Below are positions 1 through 8,590 of a DNA stretch of 41,094 bases, in pieces (within the stretch, counting starts at the first letter, position 1; every line of letters starts with the position of its first letter). The stretch covers positions 1 through 41,094 of the forward strand of contig DDTH01000008.1 of NCBI GenBank assembly GCA_002344055.1, read 5' to 3'. This DNA comes from Sphingomonadales bacterium UBA2369. Lineage in GTDB: Bacteria > Pseudomonadota > Alphaproteobacteria > Sphingomonadales > Sphingomonadaceae. The position numbers and the translations under genes are program-made. The notes beneath the pieces were generated by a model. That model had not been told where the DNA came from. It saw nothing but the letters and a program-made list of their open reading frames with translations, and made no database searches.

Positions 1-81
1 CCCCAGCCCGCCGCCGAACCCCCGCCCCCGCTCGCCAAAGCGCCGCCGGCCGTCGAGAAGCCCGCCGGGTCGCTGCTGTAG
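1..81 (+). CDS. C-terminal end of an unidentified protein (partial)
   Basis: Frame 1 is open from the window edge to a TAG at 79-81 and gives 26 residues rich in Pro and Ala, ending in ...KPAGSLL. It is co-directional with accD and ends 45 bases before it, so the two may share a transcript. In sphingomonads the trp genes often precede accD, but this low-complexity tail carries nothing that identifies trpA or any other family. The frame could also be open by chance in GC-rich DNA. Confidence 0.4.
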   Translation, partial: PQPAAEPPPPLAKAPPAVEKPAGSLL

Positions 82-126
82 CGCAATCTGGACTTGGGCC
101 TTTGCGGGGCCTAATCGCTCGCGGCC

Positions 127-981
127 ATGAGCTGGTTCAACCGCGTCCGCAACAAGATCCCCTTCCTCCCCAAGCGTGAGACCACGCCGGAGACGCTCTG
201 GCATTCCTGCCCGGACTGCGGGGCCATGGTTTTCCTCAAGGAATATGAGGAGAATGACCTCGTCTGCCCGCGCTGCGACCGGCACGGCCGGATCGGCGCG
301 AAGACGCGTTTCGACCTCCTCCTCGATCCCGGCTACACGATCCTCCCAGCCCCGCAGGTGCGCGAGGACCCGCTGAAGTTCCGCGACACGAAGCGCTATA
401 CCGACCGGATCAAAGCCGCCCGTACCGCGACCGGCGAGCAGGACGCGCTCCAGAATGCCAAGGGCATGATCGCCGCCCGCCCGGCCGTGGTCGGCGTGCA
501 GGATTTCGCCTTCATGGGCGGCTCGCTGGGCATGGCGGCTGGCGAGGCCTTCATCGCCGGCGCCCGCGCCGCCCTGGAACGCCAAGCGCCCTATGTCGCC
601 TTCACCGCCGCCGGCGGCGCGCGCATGCAGGAGGGCATTCTCAGCCTGATGCAGATGCCGCGCACAACCGTCGCGATCGCGCAACTGAAGGAAGCAGGCC
701 TTCCCTACATCGTAATCCTGACCGATCCGACCACCGGCGGCGTCACCGCTTCCTACGCGATGCTCGGCGACATCCACATTGCCGAACCCGGCGCCCTGAT
801 CGGTTTCGCCGGCCAGCGCGTGATCGAACAGACCATCCGCGAGACCTTGCCCGAAGGCTTCCAGCGCTCCGAATATCTGCTGGAACATGGCATGGTCGAC
901 ATGGTCGTCCACCGCCGCGACCTGCGCGAGCGGCTGGCGCTGCTGCTGGATTATCTGAACCCGGTGCGAGAGGCGGCCTAA
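127..981 (+). CDS. accD: acetyl-CoA carboxylase carboxyltransferase subunit beta
   Basis: The 284-residue protein is the zinc-binding beta subunit of the carboxyltransferase half of acetyl-CoA carboxylase. With AccA it moves the carboxyl group from carboxybiotin to acetyl-CoA, giving malonyl-CoA, the first committed step of fatty-acid synthesis in the cytoplasm. The N-terminal zinc ribbon is complete (Cys28, Cys31, Cys47, Cys50). The crotonase-like core follows, with the Gly-rich stretches FMGGSLG and TAAGGARMQEG, then TDPTTGGVTASYA. Length and motif order are normal for the family. The ATG at 127 gives the expected N-terminus. The gene is followed by folC after a palindromic repeat; accD-folC is a common order in alphaproteobacteria. 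Confidence 0.97.
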   Translation: MSWFNRVRNKIPFLPKRETTPETLWHSCPDCGAMVFLKEYEENDLVCPRCDRHGRIGAKTRFDLLLDPGYTILPAPQVREDPLKFRDTKRYTDRIKAARTATGEQDALQNAKGMIAARPAVVGVQDFAFMGGSLGMAAGEAFIAGARAALERQAPYVAFTAAGGARMQEGILSLMQMPRTTVAIAQLKEAGLPYIVILTDPTTGGVTASYAMLGDIHIAEPGALIGFAGQRVIEQTIRETLPEGFQRSEYLLEHGMVDMVVHRRDLRERLALLLDYLNPVREAA

Positions 982-990
982 TGCACAATT

Positions 991-1140
991 CCTCCCCTGC
1001 TTTTGCAGGGGAGGGGGACCATGCGAAGCGTGGTGGAGGGGCCGCTCGCGCCCTTGCGCGAGCGGAACGGGAAGAACCTCGCTTCGCTCGGCCCCTCCAC
1101 CGCCTTCGGCGGTCCCCCTCCCCGAGAAATCTCGGGGAGG
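991..1140. repeat. long interrupted palindrome (family A intergenic repeat) between accD and folC
   Basis: The ends CCTCCCC (991-997) and GGGGAGG (1134-1140) are inverted copies. The left half (991-1041) and right half (about 1091-1140) form an imperfect long hairpin that also contains small internal hairpins; a central stem is made by GCTCGCGC and GCGCGAGC. The same word set (CTCCCC, GGGGGACC, GTGGAGGGG) recurs at 14726-14788 and at the right edge of the window, with a shorter relative at 7715-7751. The right arm doubles as the folC Shine-Dalgarno sequence. It appears to be a dispersed, probably non-autonomous palindromic element rather than a gene. Confidence 0.85.
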
Positions 1141-1146
1141 ATTAAG

Positions 1147-2469
1147 GTGGACTTCGCCCGTTCCTCCCACCCCGGCGTGCAGGCCCAGCTCGACCGGCTC
1201 GCCCGCCTCGGCCCCGGTGCCGACATTCTCGGCCTGGAGCGGATCCGCGCCCTGCTCGCCCGCATCGCCAATCCCGAAGCCGCGCTGCCGCCCGTCTTCC
1301 ATGTCGCCGGGACCAACGGCAAAGGCTCCACCTGCGCCTTCCTCCGCGCCGGTATCGAAGCTGCGGGTCACACGGTCCATGTTTACACCAGCCCCCATCT
1401 CGTCCGCTTCAACGAGCGCATCCGCCTCGCCGGCCGGTTGATCGACGACGACGCGCTCGCGACCCTCCTCTCCGAAGTCCTCGACGCCGCCGACGGCCTG
1501 ACGATCAGCTTCTTCGAGGCGACCACCGCCGCAGCCTTCCTCGCTTTCGCCCGCACTCCCGCCGACGCCTGCGTGATTGAGGTTGGCCTTGGCGGTCGCC
1601 TCGACGCGACCAACGCCATCCCGGCCAGCCTCGTCGGCGGCATCGCCCAGCTCGGCCTCGACCATCAGCAATTTCTCGGCGGCACGATCGAGGAAGTCGC
1701 CGTCGAGAAGGCCGGGATCGCCCGCCAAGGCGTCCCCCTGCTCACCCAGCTCTACGCCCGCCGCGCCGCCGATCGCGTCCGCGACATTGCCCGAGAGGCA
1801 GGGGCGACCTGGCTCCCGCGCGGCGGCGCGTGGGACGCCATCGCCAACAATGACCGCCTGCTCTATCGCGACGCCCAAGGGGAAATCGCCCTCCCCCTGC
1901 CCCGGCTGCCCGGCAACCATCAGGCGATGAATGCAGGTCTCGCGCTGGCCATGTTGCGGCACCAGGACCGGATCGACCTCCCGCCCGCGTCGCTCCGCGC
2001 TCTCACCGGCTGGGCGGAATGGCCCGCGCGCCTGCAGCGGCTCGCTCCCGGCCCGCTCGCCGCCCTGCTGCCCGAAGGCGCGCAGCTCTGGCTCGACGGC
2101 GCCCACAATCCCGCCGCCGCGCGCAGCATCGCCGCCTGGCTCGATAGCGGCGCGCTCGGTTCCAGCGTGGTCCACCTCGTCATGGGCATCCTCGCCAACA
2201 AGGATCTGCCAGGGATCCTCCGCCCCTTCGGCGGCTCAGGGGCAATGATCCACGCCGTCCCGGTGCCCGGCCACGCCCATCATGCGCCCGAAGCAATCGC
2301 CGCCGAAGCCCGCAAGCTCGGCCTCTCCGCTCTCCCCAGCGAAAATGTCGAAACCGCGCTCGCCGCCATCGCCCGCCTTAGCAGCGGCAAGCCGCCCGCA
2401 GTGCTGATCATGGGGTCGCTCTACCTGGCGGGTGAAGTGCTCAGCGCGAACGGACAGGCGCCCGAATAA
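1147..2469 (+). CDS. folC: bifunctional folylpolyglutamate / dihydrofolate synthase
   Basis: The 440-residue Mur-ligase-family enzyme adds glutamate to dihydropteroate and to reduced folates using ATP in the cytoplasm. The ATP-binding loop HVAGTNGKGST lies near residue 55. The folate-binding segment YTSPHLVRFNERI and the Mur-ligase C-terminal WLDGAHNPAA are also present. The frame is open from further upstream, but that part is translated palindrome (991-1140). I chose GTG 1147 because GGGGAGG at 1134-1140 is spaced six bases from it and the protein then starts as relatives do, just before HPGVQAQLDRL. The regulatory signal is therefore provided by the repeat. Confidence 0.95.
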   Translation: MDFARSSHPGVQAQLDRLARLGPGADILGLERIRALLARIANPEAALPPVFHVAGTNGKGSTCAFLRAGIEAAGHTVHVYTSPHLVRFNERIRLAGRLIDDDALATLLSEVLDAADGLTISFFEATTAAAFLAFARTPADACVIEVGLGGRLDATNAIPASLVGGIAQLGLDHQQFLGGTIEEVAVEKAGIARQGVPLLTQLYARRAADRVRDIAREAGATWLPRGGAWDAIANNDRLLYRDAQGEIALPLPRLPGNHQAMNAGLALAMLRHQDRIDLPPASLRALTGWAEWPARLQRLAPGPLAALLPEGAQLWLDGAHNPAAARSIAAWLDSGALGSSVVHLVMGILANKDLPGILRPFGGSGAMIHAVPVPGHAHHAPEAIAAEARKLGLSALPSENVETALAAIARLSSGKPPAVLIMGSLYLAGEVLSANGQAPE

Positions 2470-2474
2470 GCGGC

Positions 2475-3245
2475 CTACTTCTCGCCGACGAGCTTCGGCC
2501 CGCGCAGCCCCGCCAGCTCCCGCATCGCCCAATCATACATGTCGCGCTGCTTCGCCCGCTCGCGCTTGTCGACCAGCTTCAGCCGCCGCTCGACCTCTTC
2601 CAACGCAACGACCGCCTCACCCGGCCGCCCCAGCCGGATCAGCACGGCGGCCGCCCGGCACTGCGCCTCCCCGCCCGGAAGGCGCTCGCCCGCCTCGGCA
2701 TAGAGTTCCAGCGCCTCCGCATCCTCGCCCAATTCCTCGAGGATTTTCGCGCGGAGCAATTTGGCCCGGTCGCCCTCGCTCGGAGACAAAGTCTCGGGCA
2801 GCCCGTCCAGCACGTCCAGCGCCTCCGCCGCGCGGCCTCCCTCGTAGAGAACGATAGCCAGCCGCGTCCCCGGCCCGCGCTCCGGAGCCGGCGACTTGGC
2901 GATGCCGGTGCGGAAATGCTCCGCCGCCTCGTTCCATCGTTCGAGTTCGGCCAGCCGGTCCGCCACCGCAATCTGGTTCGATGCGGTATCCGCCAGTTCC
3001 AGCCGCTCGCGCGCCGCGCGCAGCTCCCGCTCCGGATCGATCGCCTTGACCGCCGCCTCCTTGGCCGCACGGACCTCGCGCCGCTGGCTCAGGCCCGGCA
3101 GCACCTCCATCAGGAAATAGGCCACACTGCCGAGGAAGGGCAGCAGGATGATCAGCATGAGCCAGTTCTGCCGCCCGGTCCGAACGCAATGCACCGCGCA
3201 CAATATCTGGATCAGGATGACCGCCAGCCCGCCGAGGATCAGCAT
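2475..3245 (-). CDS. membrane-anchored tetratricopeptide-repeat protein
   Basis: The 256-residue protein begins with two hydrophobic helices (about residues 1-20 and 26-45). The second, WLMLIILLPFLGSVAYFLMEV, resembles the PLDc_N domain found at the start of cardiolipin synthases. A charged linker and then helical TPR-like repeats (about residues 85-240, for example RLAELERWNEAAEHFRTGIA and AKILEELGEDAEALELYAEA) follow, probably facing the cytoplasm. No phospholipase motif is present, so it is a scaffold-type protein rather than an enzyme. The ATG at 3245 is preferred over an earlier in-frame start because the earlier one overlaps the AmpG-like gene; it has GGGGA upstream. It lies 16 bases after that gene and is probably co-transcribed. 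The binding partner is unknown. Confidence 0.75.
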   Translation of the reverse strand: MLILGGLAVILIQILCAVHCVRTGRQNWLMLIILLPFLGSVAYFLMEVLPGLSQRREVRAAKEAAVKAIDPERELRAARERLELADTASNQIAVADRLAELERWNEAAEHFRTGIAKSPAPERGPGTRLAIVLYEGGRAAEALDVLDGLPETLSPSEGDRAKLLRAKILEELGEDAEALELYAEAGERLPGGEAQCRAAAVLIRLGRPGEAVVALEEVERRLKLVDKRERAKQRDMYDWAMRELAGLRGPKLVGEK

Positions 3246-3261
3246 TGCCCGCGTCCCCGCA

Positions 3262-4986
3262 TCAAGCCGTATCGCCTTCCGCCGCCCGCATATCGTCGGC
3301 ACTCTGCAGCTGCGGCGATCCCTTGCGCCGCCGCGCCTCGAAGCTGGTGCGGATCCATTCGGCGATCACGGCCGCCACCGCGATCAGGCCGATCAAAGCG
3401 GTGAAGATGAAGACGGGCGCATAACCGATCTCGTCAATCGCCTGCCCGAGCGGCGCCCGGCCCAGCGCCCCGATCAGCAAAGTGAGCGACGACAGCAAGG
3501 CATATTGCACCGCGCTGAACTCGCGCGAGACGATGGAGGATAGATAGCCGACATAGGCCGCCCCCGCGAGGCCGCCCGCCAGATTCTCGCCCGATATCGC
3601 GATCATCAGCCGCACCATGCGCGGGTCCGCGCCCAATTGGTCCAGCCCGAAGGTCGCCGCGAAGGAATCGATCCACGGTCCGCCCATGGCCAGATCGGCA
3701 TAGAGCAGGTTCGTCACCGCCGCCGTGATCGCGCCCAGCAGCAAGGTCGGCATCCGCCCGATCAGCACGAACAGCAGGGCGCCCAGCGCAATCCCCGCCA
3801 TCGTCATCAGCACGCCGAATATCTTGGACGCGAAGGCGACCTCGTCGCCCGTATATTGCAGCTCCTTCAGGTAGAAGGGATTGGCGAACGAACCCCAGAC
3901 GCTGTCCGTGATCCGGTAGCTGAGGATCAGCAGCAGCACGATGATCACGCCCCAGCCGAGCCGCCTGATCAACTCCGCGAGCGGCGTGATCAAAGCCTGA
4001 TAGGCATGGTCGGCCGCGCGCGCGCTGCCGGAGCGCGGGGGCAGCGCATCGGTCACGACATGCGTCCCGGCCGCGCGCCAATAGTTGAACAGAACCGCCA
4101 CGAGCGCCGGTACGACGATCGTCGCCAGAACGATCAGCGGCCCCTGATAGCGGGTGAAGTCGAACGCGCTCGGCGGCGTCTGACCGTCCGGCGTCGTCAC
4201 CGATGCGACGATGAACGACCCGATCATCCACAGCGCCCATGCCCAGGAAATGCCGACCACCGCCAGCCCGATCGCGCGCCATTTCGGGTCGATCGCGCCC
4301 GGCGAGCGGAAGGCCAGATCGTCGGCGGCACGATCGGGGCGCGGCGTATCCGGCGCGATCAGGGTCGCGACGACCGCGATCAGCATGAAGCCAGCCATCA
4401 TCTGGAAGACGATTGGCCATTCGTAATAGACCGAGAGATACAGCGCGAGCGCGCCGCCCACGAGTGACGCGGTGCGGTAACCCAGCTGGTAGACGGACGA
4501 CAGCACCTCCACCGTCGCCCGTTCGTCGGCAATGTCGATGCGCCAGGCGTCGACCACGATGTCCTGCGTTGCCGAGGCGATGGCGGCGATGAAGGCGAGC
4601 AAGGCGAACAGGCCGATGCTGATGCGCGGGTCGATCAGCGACAGCGCGAACAGCGCCCCGACGATCAGCACCTGACACAGCAACAGCCAGCTCCGCCGCC
4701 GCCCGAGCCTGCCGAGCAAAGGCAATTCGACGCGGTCCACGACGGGCGACCAGAGGAATTTGAATGCATAGGCCAGGAACAGCATCGAAATGATGCCGAT
4801 CATCGTCAGGCTCACGCCCCATTCGCCCAGCCAGGCCGGGACCGTCCCGATCAGCACCGCGTTCGGCAGGCCCGCGCCGAAGCCGAACAGCACCATCAAA
4901 GCCGTCTTCTTGCTCGTGAATGCCGCCCCGAGGAGTTTGAGCCCCTTGGGCGGTTCAGGCCGATCCGCCGCCGCCGATGCCGTCAT
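3262..4986 (-). CDS. ampG: AmpG-family muropeptide permease (MFS)
   Basis: The 574-residue integral membrane protein belongs to the AmpG branch of the major facilitator superfamily. These permeases import GlcNAc-anhydroMurNAc peptides from the periplasm for peptidoglycan recycling. The first helix region (GFGAGLPNAVLIGTVPAWL), the first cytoplasmic loop (KFLWSPVVDRVELPLLGRLGRRR) and the segment SATQDIVVDAWRIDI are typical AmpG signatures. About 12-14 hydrophobic helices can be counted. GGAGGGG lies a few bases upstream of ATG 4986. The substrate is inferred from the family; some AmpG relatives have unproven cargo. The gene is divergent from the Rieske oxygenase gene. Confidence 0.87.
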   Translation of the reverse strand: MTASAAADRPEPPKGLKLLGAAFTSKKTALMVLFGFGAGLPNAVLIGTVPAWLGEWGVSLTMIGIISMLFLAYAFKFLWSPVVDRVELPLLGRLGRRRSWLLLCQVLIVGALFALSLIDPRISIGLFALLAFIAAIASATQDIVVDAWRIDIADERATVEVLSSVYQLGYRTASLVGGALALYLSVYYEWPIVFQMMAGFMLIAVVATLIAPDTPRPDRAADDLAFRSPGAIDPKWRAIGLAVVGISWAWALWMIGSFIVASVTTPDGQTPPSAFDFTRYQGPLIVLATIVVPALVAVLFNYWRAAGTHVVTDALPPRSGSARAADHAYQALITPLAELIRRLGWGVIIVLLLILSYRITDSVWGSFANPFYLKELQYTGDEVAFASKIFGVLMTMAGIALGALLFVLIGRMPTLLLGAITAAVTNLLYADLAMGGPWIDSFAATFGLDQLGADPRMVRLMIAISGENLAGGLAGAAYVGYLSSIVSREFSAVQYALLSSLTLLIGALGRAPLGQAIDEIGYAPVFIFTALIGLIAVAAVIAEWIRTSFEARRRKGSPQLQSADDMRAAEGDTA

Positions 4987-5093
4987 GCAAACCCCTCCCG
5001 GAAACCTTTGCCCCTGCTTGCGGGGTTAACGCGCCGCTCGCAACGATCTTCTTGTCACCATGCGCCGAAGCGCGCACTTATCGCGCCGTGGAT

Positions 5094-6227
5094 ATGCCCG
5101 AACGCCCCCACCCGACCGAAGGCCAGCTTGCCCTCGCTGCGCGCCTCGCCGATGGCGAGCGCGAAGGGGAAGGCGCGAGCGTCGCCACCGTCCCGGCCAG
5201 CACCTACACCGACCCGGCCCGCTTCGAACTGGAGCGGGAGCGCCTCTTCCGTCGCCTCCCGCAGGTGATCGCGCCCTCGGCCCTGCTGCAACCCGGCATG
5301 GCTGTGCCGCATGACGGCTTCGGCACGCCTTTGCTGCTCACCCGAGACAAAGCGGGCCGCGCCCACGTCTTCCACAATGTCTGCCGCCATCGCGGCACGC
5401 GGCTGGTCGAAGGTTGCGCCGCGCTGAAGGCGCCGCGCCTCGTCTGCCCCTATCATGCCTGGGCCTACACACTCGACGGCGCGCTCGCCGGTCTCCCCCG
5501 CGCCGACACCTTCCCGGGCCTCGACAAGGGCGAGTACGGCCTGAAGGAATTGCCGAGCGCCGAAGCGGGCGGCCTGATCTGGTTCGCTTTCGACGCGGAA
5601 GCGGATTTCTCCGAAGCAACTGCGCTCACCCCCGAATTCGACGCCTTCAACCTCGCCGGCCACCATCTCTACCAGCGCCGCGTCCATGACGTGCCGGCGA
5701 ACTGGAAGCTGATCATGGACGCTTTCTTCGAAAGCTATCACGTCCAGCGGCTGCACAGCGGCACGATCGCGCGTTTCTTCGTGGACGGCGTGAGCGCCGC
5801 CGACACGCTCGGCATTCACCAGCGCAGCCTCGTCGCCCGCTCCGAATATAAGGATGTGAACCTGACCGACTGGGCCGCGGTCCGCCGGGTAATGACCTAC
5901 ACCTACCAGCTCTTCCCCGCGACGGTGATGATCGTCTCACCCGATTATGTGAACCTGATGGTGCTGATGCCGCAGGCGGTGGACCGCGTGCTGGTCGAGG
6001 ATTTCATGCTCATCCCCTCCCCGCCGCAGACGCCGGAGGAGGAACATCACTGGGCCAAGAGCTGGGCGCTCCTGGATCAGGGCGTGTTCGGCGCCGAGGA
6101 TTTCCACGCGGCGGCGCTCGGCCAGCAGGGCCTCGCCACCGGCACGCTCGACCAATTGACGCTCGGCACGCTGGAAACCGGCATCGCCGCCTTCCACGCG
6201 CAAGTGGATGCGGCACTCAGCGCCTGA
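5094..6227 (+). CDS. Rieske [2Fe-2S] aromatic ring-hydroxylating oxygenase, alpha-subunit type
   Basis: The protein has about 377 residues. An N-terminal Rieske domain carries both cluster halves, CRHRGTRL (Cys, His) and CPYHAWAY (Cys, His), near residues 95-120. The C-terminal catalytic domain binds mononuclear iron through the His pair in FFESYHVQRLH, and EDFHAAALGQQGL near residue 335 supplies the third, Asp, ligand. It should hydroxylate or demethylate an organic substrate with O2 and electrons from a reductase, but no reductase, ferredoxin or beta subunit is encoded nearby and the substrate cannot be deduced. ATG 5094 is chosen; GTG 5088 in the same frame is an alternative, and neither has a clear Shine-Dalgarno sequence. 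Longer extensions are possible but look like divergent promoter DNA. Confidence 0.88.
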   Translation: MPERPHPTEGQLALAARLADGEREGEGASVATVPASTYTDPARFELERERLFRRLPQVIAPSALLQPGMAVPHDGFGTPLLLTRDKAGRAHVFHNVCRHRGTRLVEGCAALKAPRLVCPYHAWAYTLDGALAGLPRADTFPGLDKGEYGLKELPSAEAGGLIWFAFDAEADFSEATALTPEFDAFNLAGHHLYQRRVHDVPANWKLIMDAFFESYHVQRLHSGTIARFFVDGVSAADTLGIHQRSLVARSEYKDVNLTDWAAVRRVMTYTYQLFPATVMIVSPDYVNLMVLMPQAVDRVLVEDFMLIPSPPQTPEEEHHWAKSWALLDQGVFGAEDFHAAALGQQGLATGTLDQLTLGTLETGIAAFHAQVDAALSA

Positions 6228-6240
6228 TTACCCCCAACCC

Positions 6241-6320
6241 GTCTTGGCTGAGCTTGTCGAAGCCCTGCCCTTCTTTCCGCCTCAGGAAAAAGACAGGCCT
6301 TCGACAAGCTCAGGCAAGAC
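6241..6320. repeat. palindromic repeat, family B, copy 1
   Basis: The inverted arms CTGAGCTTGTCGAAG (6248-6262) and CTTCGACAAGCTCAG (6299-6313) are perfect. Outer arms GTCTTG and CAAGAC extend the stem. It sits in the short gap between the convergent oxygenase and response regulator genes, where an RNA hairpin could help end both transcripts. Three more copies are at 21176-21263, 29472-29583 and 39322-39427. Confidence 0.88.
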
Positions 6321-6330
6321 GGAGCGGGAC

Positions 6331-6759
6331 TCAGACCGCCTCGGCGAACAGGGTGAACCCGTCCGGTGCCTTTTTCACCGGCTCGCCGCGCACCACCGCG
6401 TCCACGGCCTCGATCGCCTGCTTCAGCACCTTGTCCGAATAAGGTTTGGCCAGGCAGCCGACGGCCAGATGCCGATGCTCGCCCGGACAGGCCCCCGTTA
6501 CAAACAGAACCGCAACGCCCCGCTCGCCCGCCGCTTGCGCCACCTCGATCCCGCTGCCGTCAGACAGCGAAATGTCCGCAAGCACCAGGTCGAGCTCCGC
6601 GGCAGTCCCGATCACGGCCTTTGCTTCCTCAACCGTATCGACCGTCGCGACGACCTCGTAACCGGCATCCTTCAGCATCTGCTCGTTGGCGAACGCCACC
6701 AGCGGCTCATCCTCGACAATGAGGATATGCTTGATCGCACGCTGCTTCCTGAAAATCAT
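6331..6759 (-). CDS. single-domain response regulator (CheY-like receiver)
   Basis: The 142-residue protein is a receiver domain with no output domain. The acidic pair is in ILIVEDEPL, the phospho-acceptor Asp in LVLADISLSDGSG, the switch Thr in VLFVTGA, and the conserved Lys in CLAKPYS. It probably passes on or buffers a phosphate from a histidine kinase encoded elsewhere. An open frame runs further upstream, but ATG 6759 has AAGGAGC at the right distance and starts the domain normally. The short C-terminal tail (about 20 residues after the domain) is uncharacterised. It converges on the Rieske oxygenase gene across a family B repeat, and there is no kinase in the window. Confidence 0.9.
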   Translation of the reverse strand: MIFRKQRAIKHILIVEDEPLVAFANEQMLKDAGYEVVATVDTVEEAKAVIGTAAELDLVLADISLSDGSGIEVAQAAGERGVAVLFVTGACPGEHRHLAVGCLAKPYSDKVLKQAIEAVDAVVRGEPVKKAPDGFTLFAEAV

Positions 6760-6900
6760 GCCCGCTCCTTGCCTCACCAACAGGGACCGCATTGGGTCGA
6801 TCCGAAGGCGAAACGAGGCAGATTCATTTCGGTGCCGCGCCGCGACGCCGTCCGCCGTAAAATCCTGTCCCTCTGCCCGCCATCTCGCTAGGCACGCCGC

Positions 6901-7962
6901 ATGGCAAAGCCTTCCGAACCCGCCCCGAAACCAGACGGCCAGCGCATCGCCAAGCTGCTTGCCCGCGCCGGCATCGCCTCGCGCCGCGATGTCGAACGGA
7001 TGATCGCCGATGGCCGCGTCGCGTTCGACGGCAAGGTGCTGACCACCCCCGCCACGATCCTGACCTCGCTGCAAGGCGTCACCGTCGACGGCAAGCCCGT
7101 CCGCGCGCCCGAAGCCGCCCGCCTGTTCCGCTATCACAAGCCGCCGGGGCTATTGACCGCCGCACGCGACCCAGCCGGGCGACCCACGATTTACGACCGC
7201 CTGCCGTCCGGCCTGCCCCGGCTCATGCCCGTCGGCCGCCTCGACATGAACACCGAGGGGCTCCTCCTGCTGACCACCGACGGCGAGTTGAAACGCCAGC
7301 TCGAACTGCCCTTGACCGGCGTGCGCCGCACCTATCGCGCCCGCGCCTTCGGGACGATCAGCCAGGAGCAATTGGAAGACCTCATCAACGGCATCACCAT
7401 CGAGGGCGTCCGCTATGGCAGCATCGACGCCAATCTGGAGCGCCGCACCGGCCGCAACCAGTGGATCGAGATGAGCCTGACAGAGGGCAAGAATCGCGAA
7501 GTCCGCCGCGTGCTGGAGCATTTCGAGCTGCAGGTCAGCCGCCTGATCCGCACCGCCTACGGCCCCTTCATCCTCGGGGATCTGCCTCCCGGCGGCGTCT
7601 CTGAAGTCCGCCCGCAGGACGTCGCCGAATTCCGCCGCAAGCCGGGCACGGTCGAGATCATGCCGCAAACCGCCGGACGGACGATCACCGTCGGCCGCCC
7701 TGCCCGTCCAAAATCTCCCTCTCCCCTTGCGGGAGAGGGCAGGGAGAGGGGTCGCACCGCGTCTGCGGCGCAAAAAGCTCAGGTCCGTCCGGCCAAACCG
7801 AAACCAGCCCCGCAGCCCGAACCTGCAGTCGAAAAGCCCGCGCGGCCCAAGCGCGGCGCCGGCTGGGCCAAGGCCAAGCCGAGACCCTCCTCGCGCCCCA
7901 CCCGTCGCGGCATGAGCAAGGGCCAGACCACGCGCGGCCGCCCCGGCGGTAACAAGCGATGA
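6901..7962 (+). CDS. rluB: 23S rRNA pseudouridine synthase, RluB/RsuA family
   Basis: The 353-residue enzyme isomerises a uridine in rRNA. An S4 RNA-binding domain (about residues 15-70, QRIAKLLARAGIASRRDVERM) precedes the RsuA-type catalytic domain with the Asp motif GRLDMNTEGLLLLT near residue 116 and NREVRRVLEHF. The last 90 residues form a basic, Pro/Arg/Lys-rich tail that is probably disordered; part of it (PSPLAGEGRERG) is translated palindromic repeat at 7715-7751. RluB (U2605 of 23S rRNA) is the best match because of the long basic tail, although RsuA-type enzymes are hard to tell apart by sequence alone. It overlaps rsmD by four bases, so the two rRNA modification genes are translationally coupled. 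Confidence 0.9.
   Translation: MAKPSEPAPKPDGQRIAKLLARAGIASRRDVERMIADGRVAFDGKVLTTPATILTSLQGVTVDGKPVRAPEAARLFRYHKPPGLLTAARDPAGRPTIYDRLPSGLPRLMPVGRLDMNTEGLLLLTTDGELKRQLELPLTGVRRTYRARAFGTISQEQLEDLINGITIEGVRYGSIDANLERRTGRNQWIEMSLTEGKNREVRRVLEHFELQVSRLIRTAYGPFILGDLPPGGVSEVRPQDVAEFRRKPGTVEIMPQTAGRTITVGRPARPKSPSPLAGEGRERGRTASAAQKAQVRPAKPKPAPQPEPAVEKPARPKRGAGWAKAKPRPSSRPTRRGMSKGQTTRGRPGGNKR
7715..7751. repeat. palindromic element inside the rluB coding region
   Basis: CCCTCTCC and GGAGAGGG flank a short loop (7717-7739), and a second GGGAGAGGGG follows at once. It is read in frame as PSPLAGEGRERG in the non-conserved tail of the pseudouridine synthase. This is a common proteobacterial palindrome, related in style to family A. 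Confidence 0.75.
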
Positions 7963-8495
7963 GGATCATCGCCGGCGCCTGGCGCGGCCGAAAGCTCGAG
8001 ACACCGGCGGGCCAGGCCACCCGCCCGACCAGCGATCGCGCCCGTGAAGGGCTCTTCTCCATGCTGCAATCCCGCCTCGGCAGCTTCGAGGATCTGGCCG
8101 TCGCCGATCTGTTTGCGGGTACCGGCGCGCTCGGCCTTGAGGCCCTGTCGCGCGGCGCCGCGCATTGCACCTTCTACGAGACGGACCGCGACGCCGTCGC
8201 CGTCCTGAAGCGCAACGCCGCCGCGCTCGGCGCTGCCGACCGCGCCGACATCCGCCCCCAGGACGCGGCGCGCGTCACCGGCGGCCCCTGGCACCTCGTC
8301 CTGCTCGATCCCCCTTATGCCTCCGGCAGGGCGATGGCCGCGCTCGCGAACCTCGCCGCTGGCGGCACGCTGGCGCCCGGTGCCCTTGTCAGTGTCGAAA
8401 CGGCGCGCGACGAAGTCATCGCCGTGTCCGGCCTCGAGACCGACGCCGAGCGGATCTACGGCAAGGCGAAAATCACCCTGCTGCGCAAAGGCTGA
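7959..8495 (+). CDS. rsmD: 16S rRNA (guanine(966)-N(2))-methyltransferase
   Basis: The 178-residue S-adenosylmethionine-dependent enzyme methylates G966 of 16S rRNA during small-subunit assembly. The start MRIIAGAWRGRKLETP, the RPTSDRAREGLFSML segment, the SAM-binding motif DLFAGTGALGLEALSRGA (about residues 49-66) and the catalytic LLDPPY are all present. Length is normal. The ATG overlaps the pseudouridine synthase stop (ATGA). Confidence 0.95.
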   Translation: MRIIAGAWRGRKLETPAGQATRPTSDRAREGLFSMLQSRLGSFEDLAVADLFAGTGALGLEALSRGAAHCTFYETDRDAVAVLKRNAAALGAADRADIRPQDAARVTGGPWHLVLLDPPYASGRAMAALANLAAGGTLAPGALVSVETARDEVIAVSGLETDAERIYGKAKITLLRKG

Positions 8496-8590
8496 GTTCC
8501 AGCGCTGAGCGCCCGGCATCGCGCGGGCAAGCCGCCATTCAGACGAAACCTGCTGATGCGCCGGTCGTTTGGTTGGCGTTCGGACGCGCA

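Noticed and set aside
1003..1146. Longer folC frame starting at 1003
   Set aside because: The extra N-terminal residues are translated palindromic repeat, and GTG 1147 has the proper ribosome binding site and family start.
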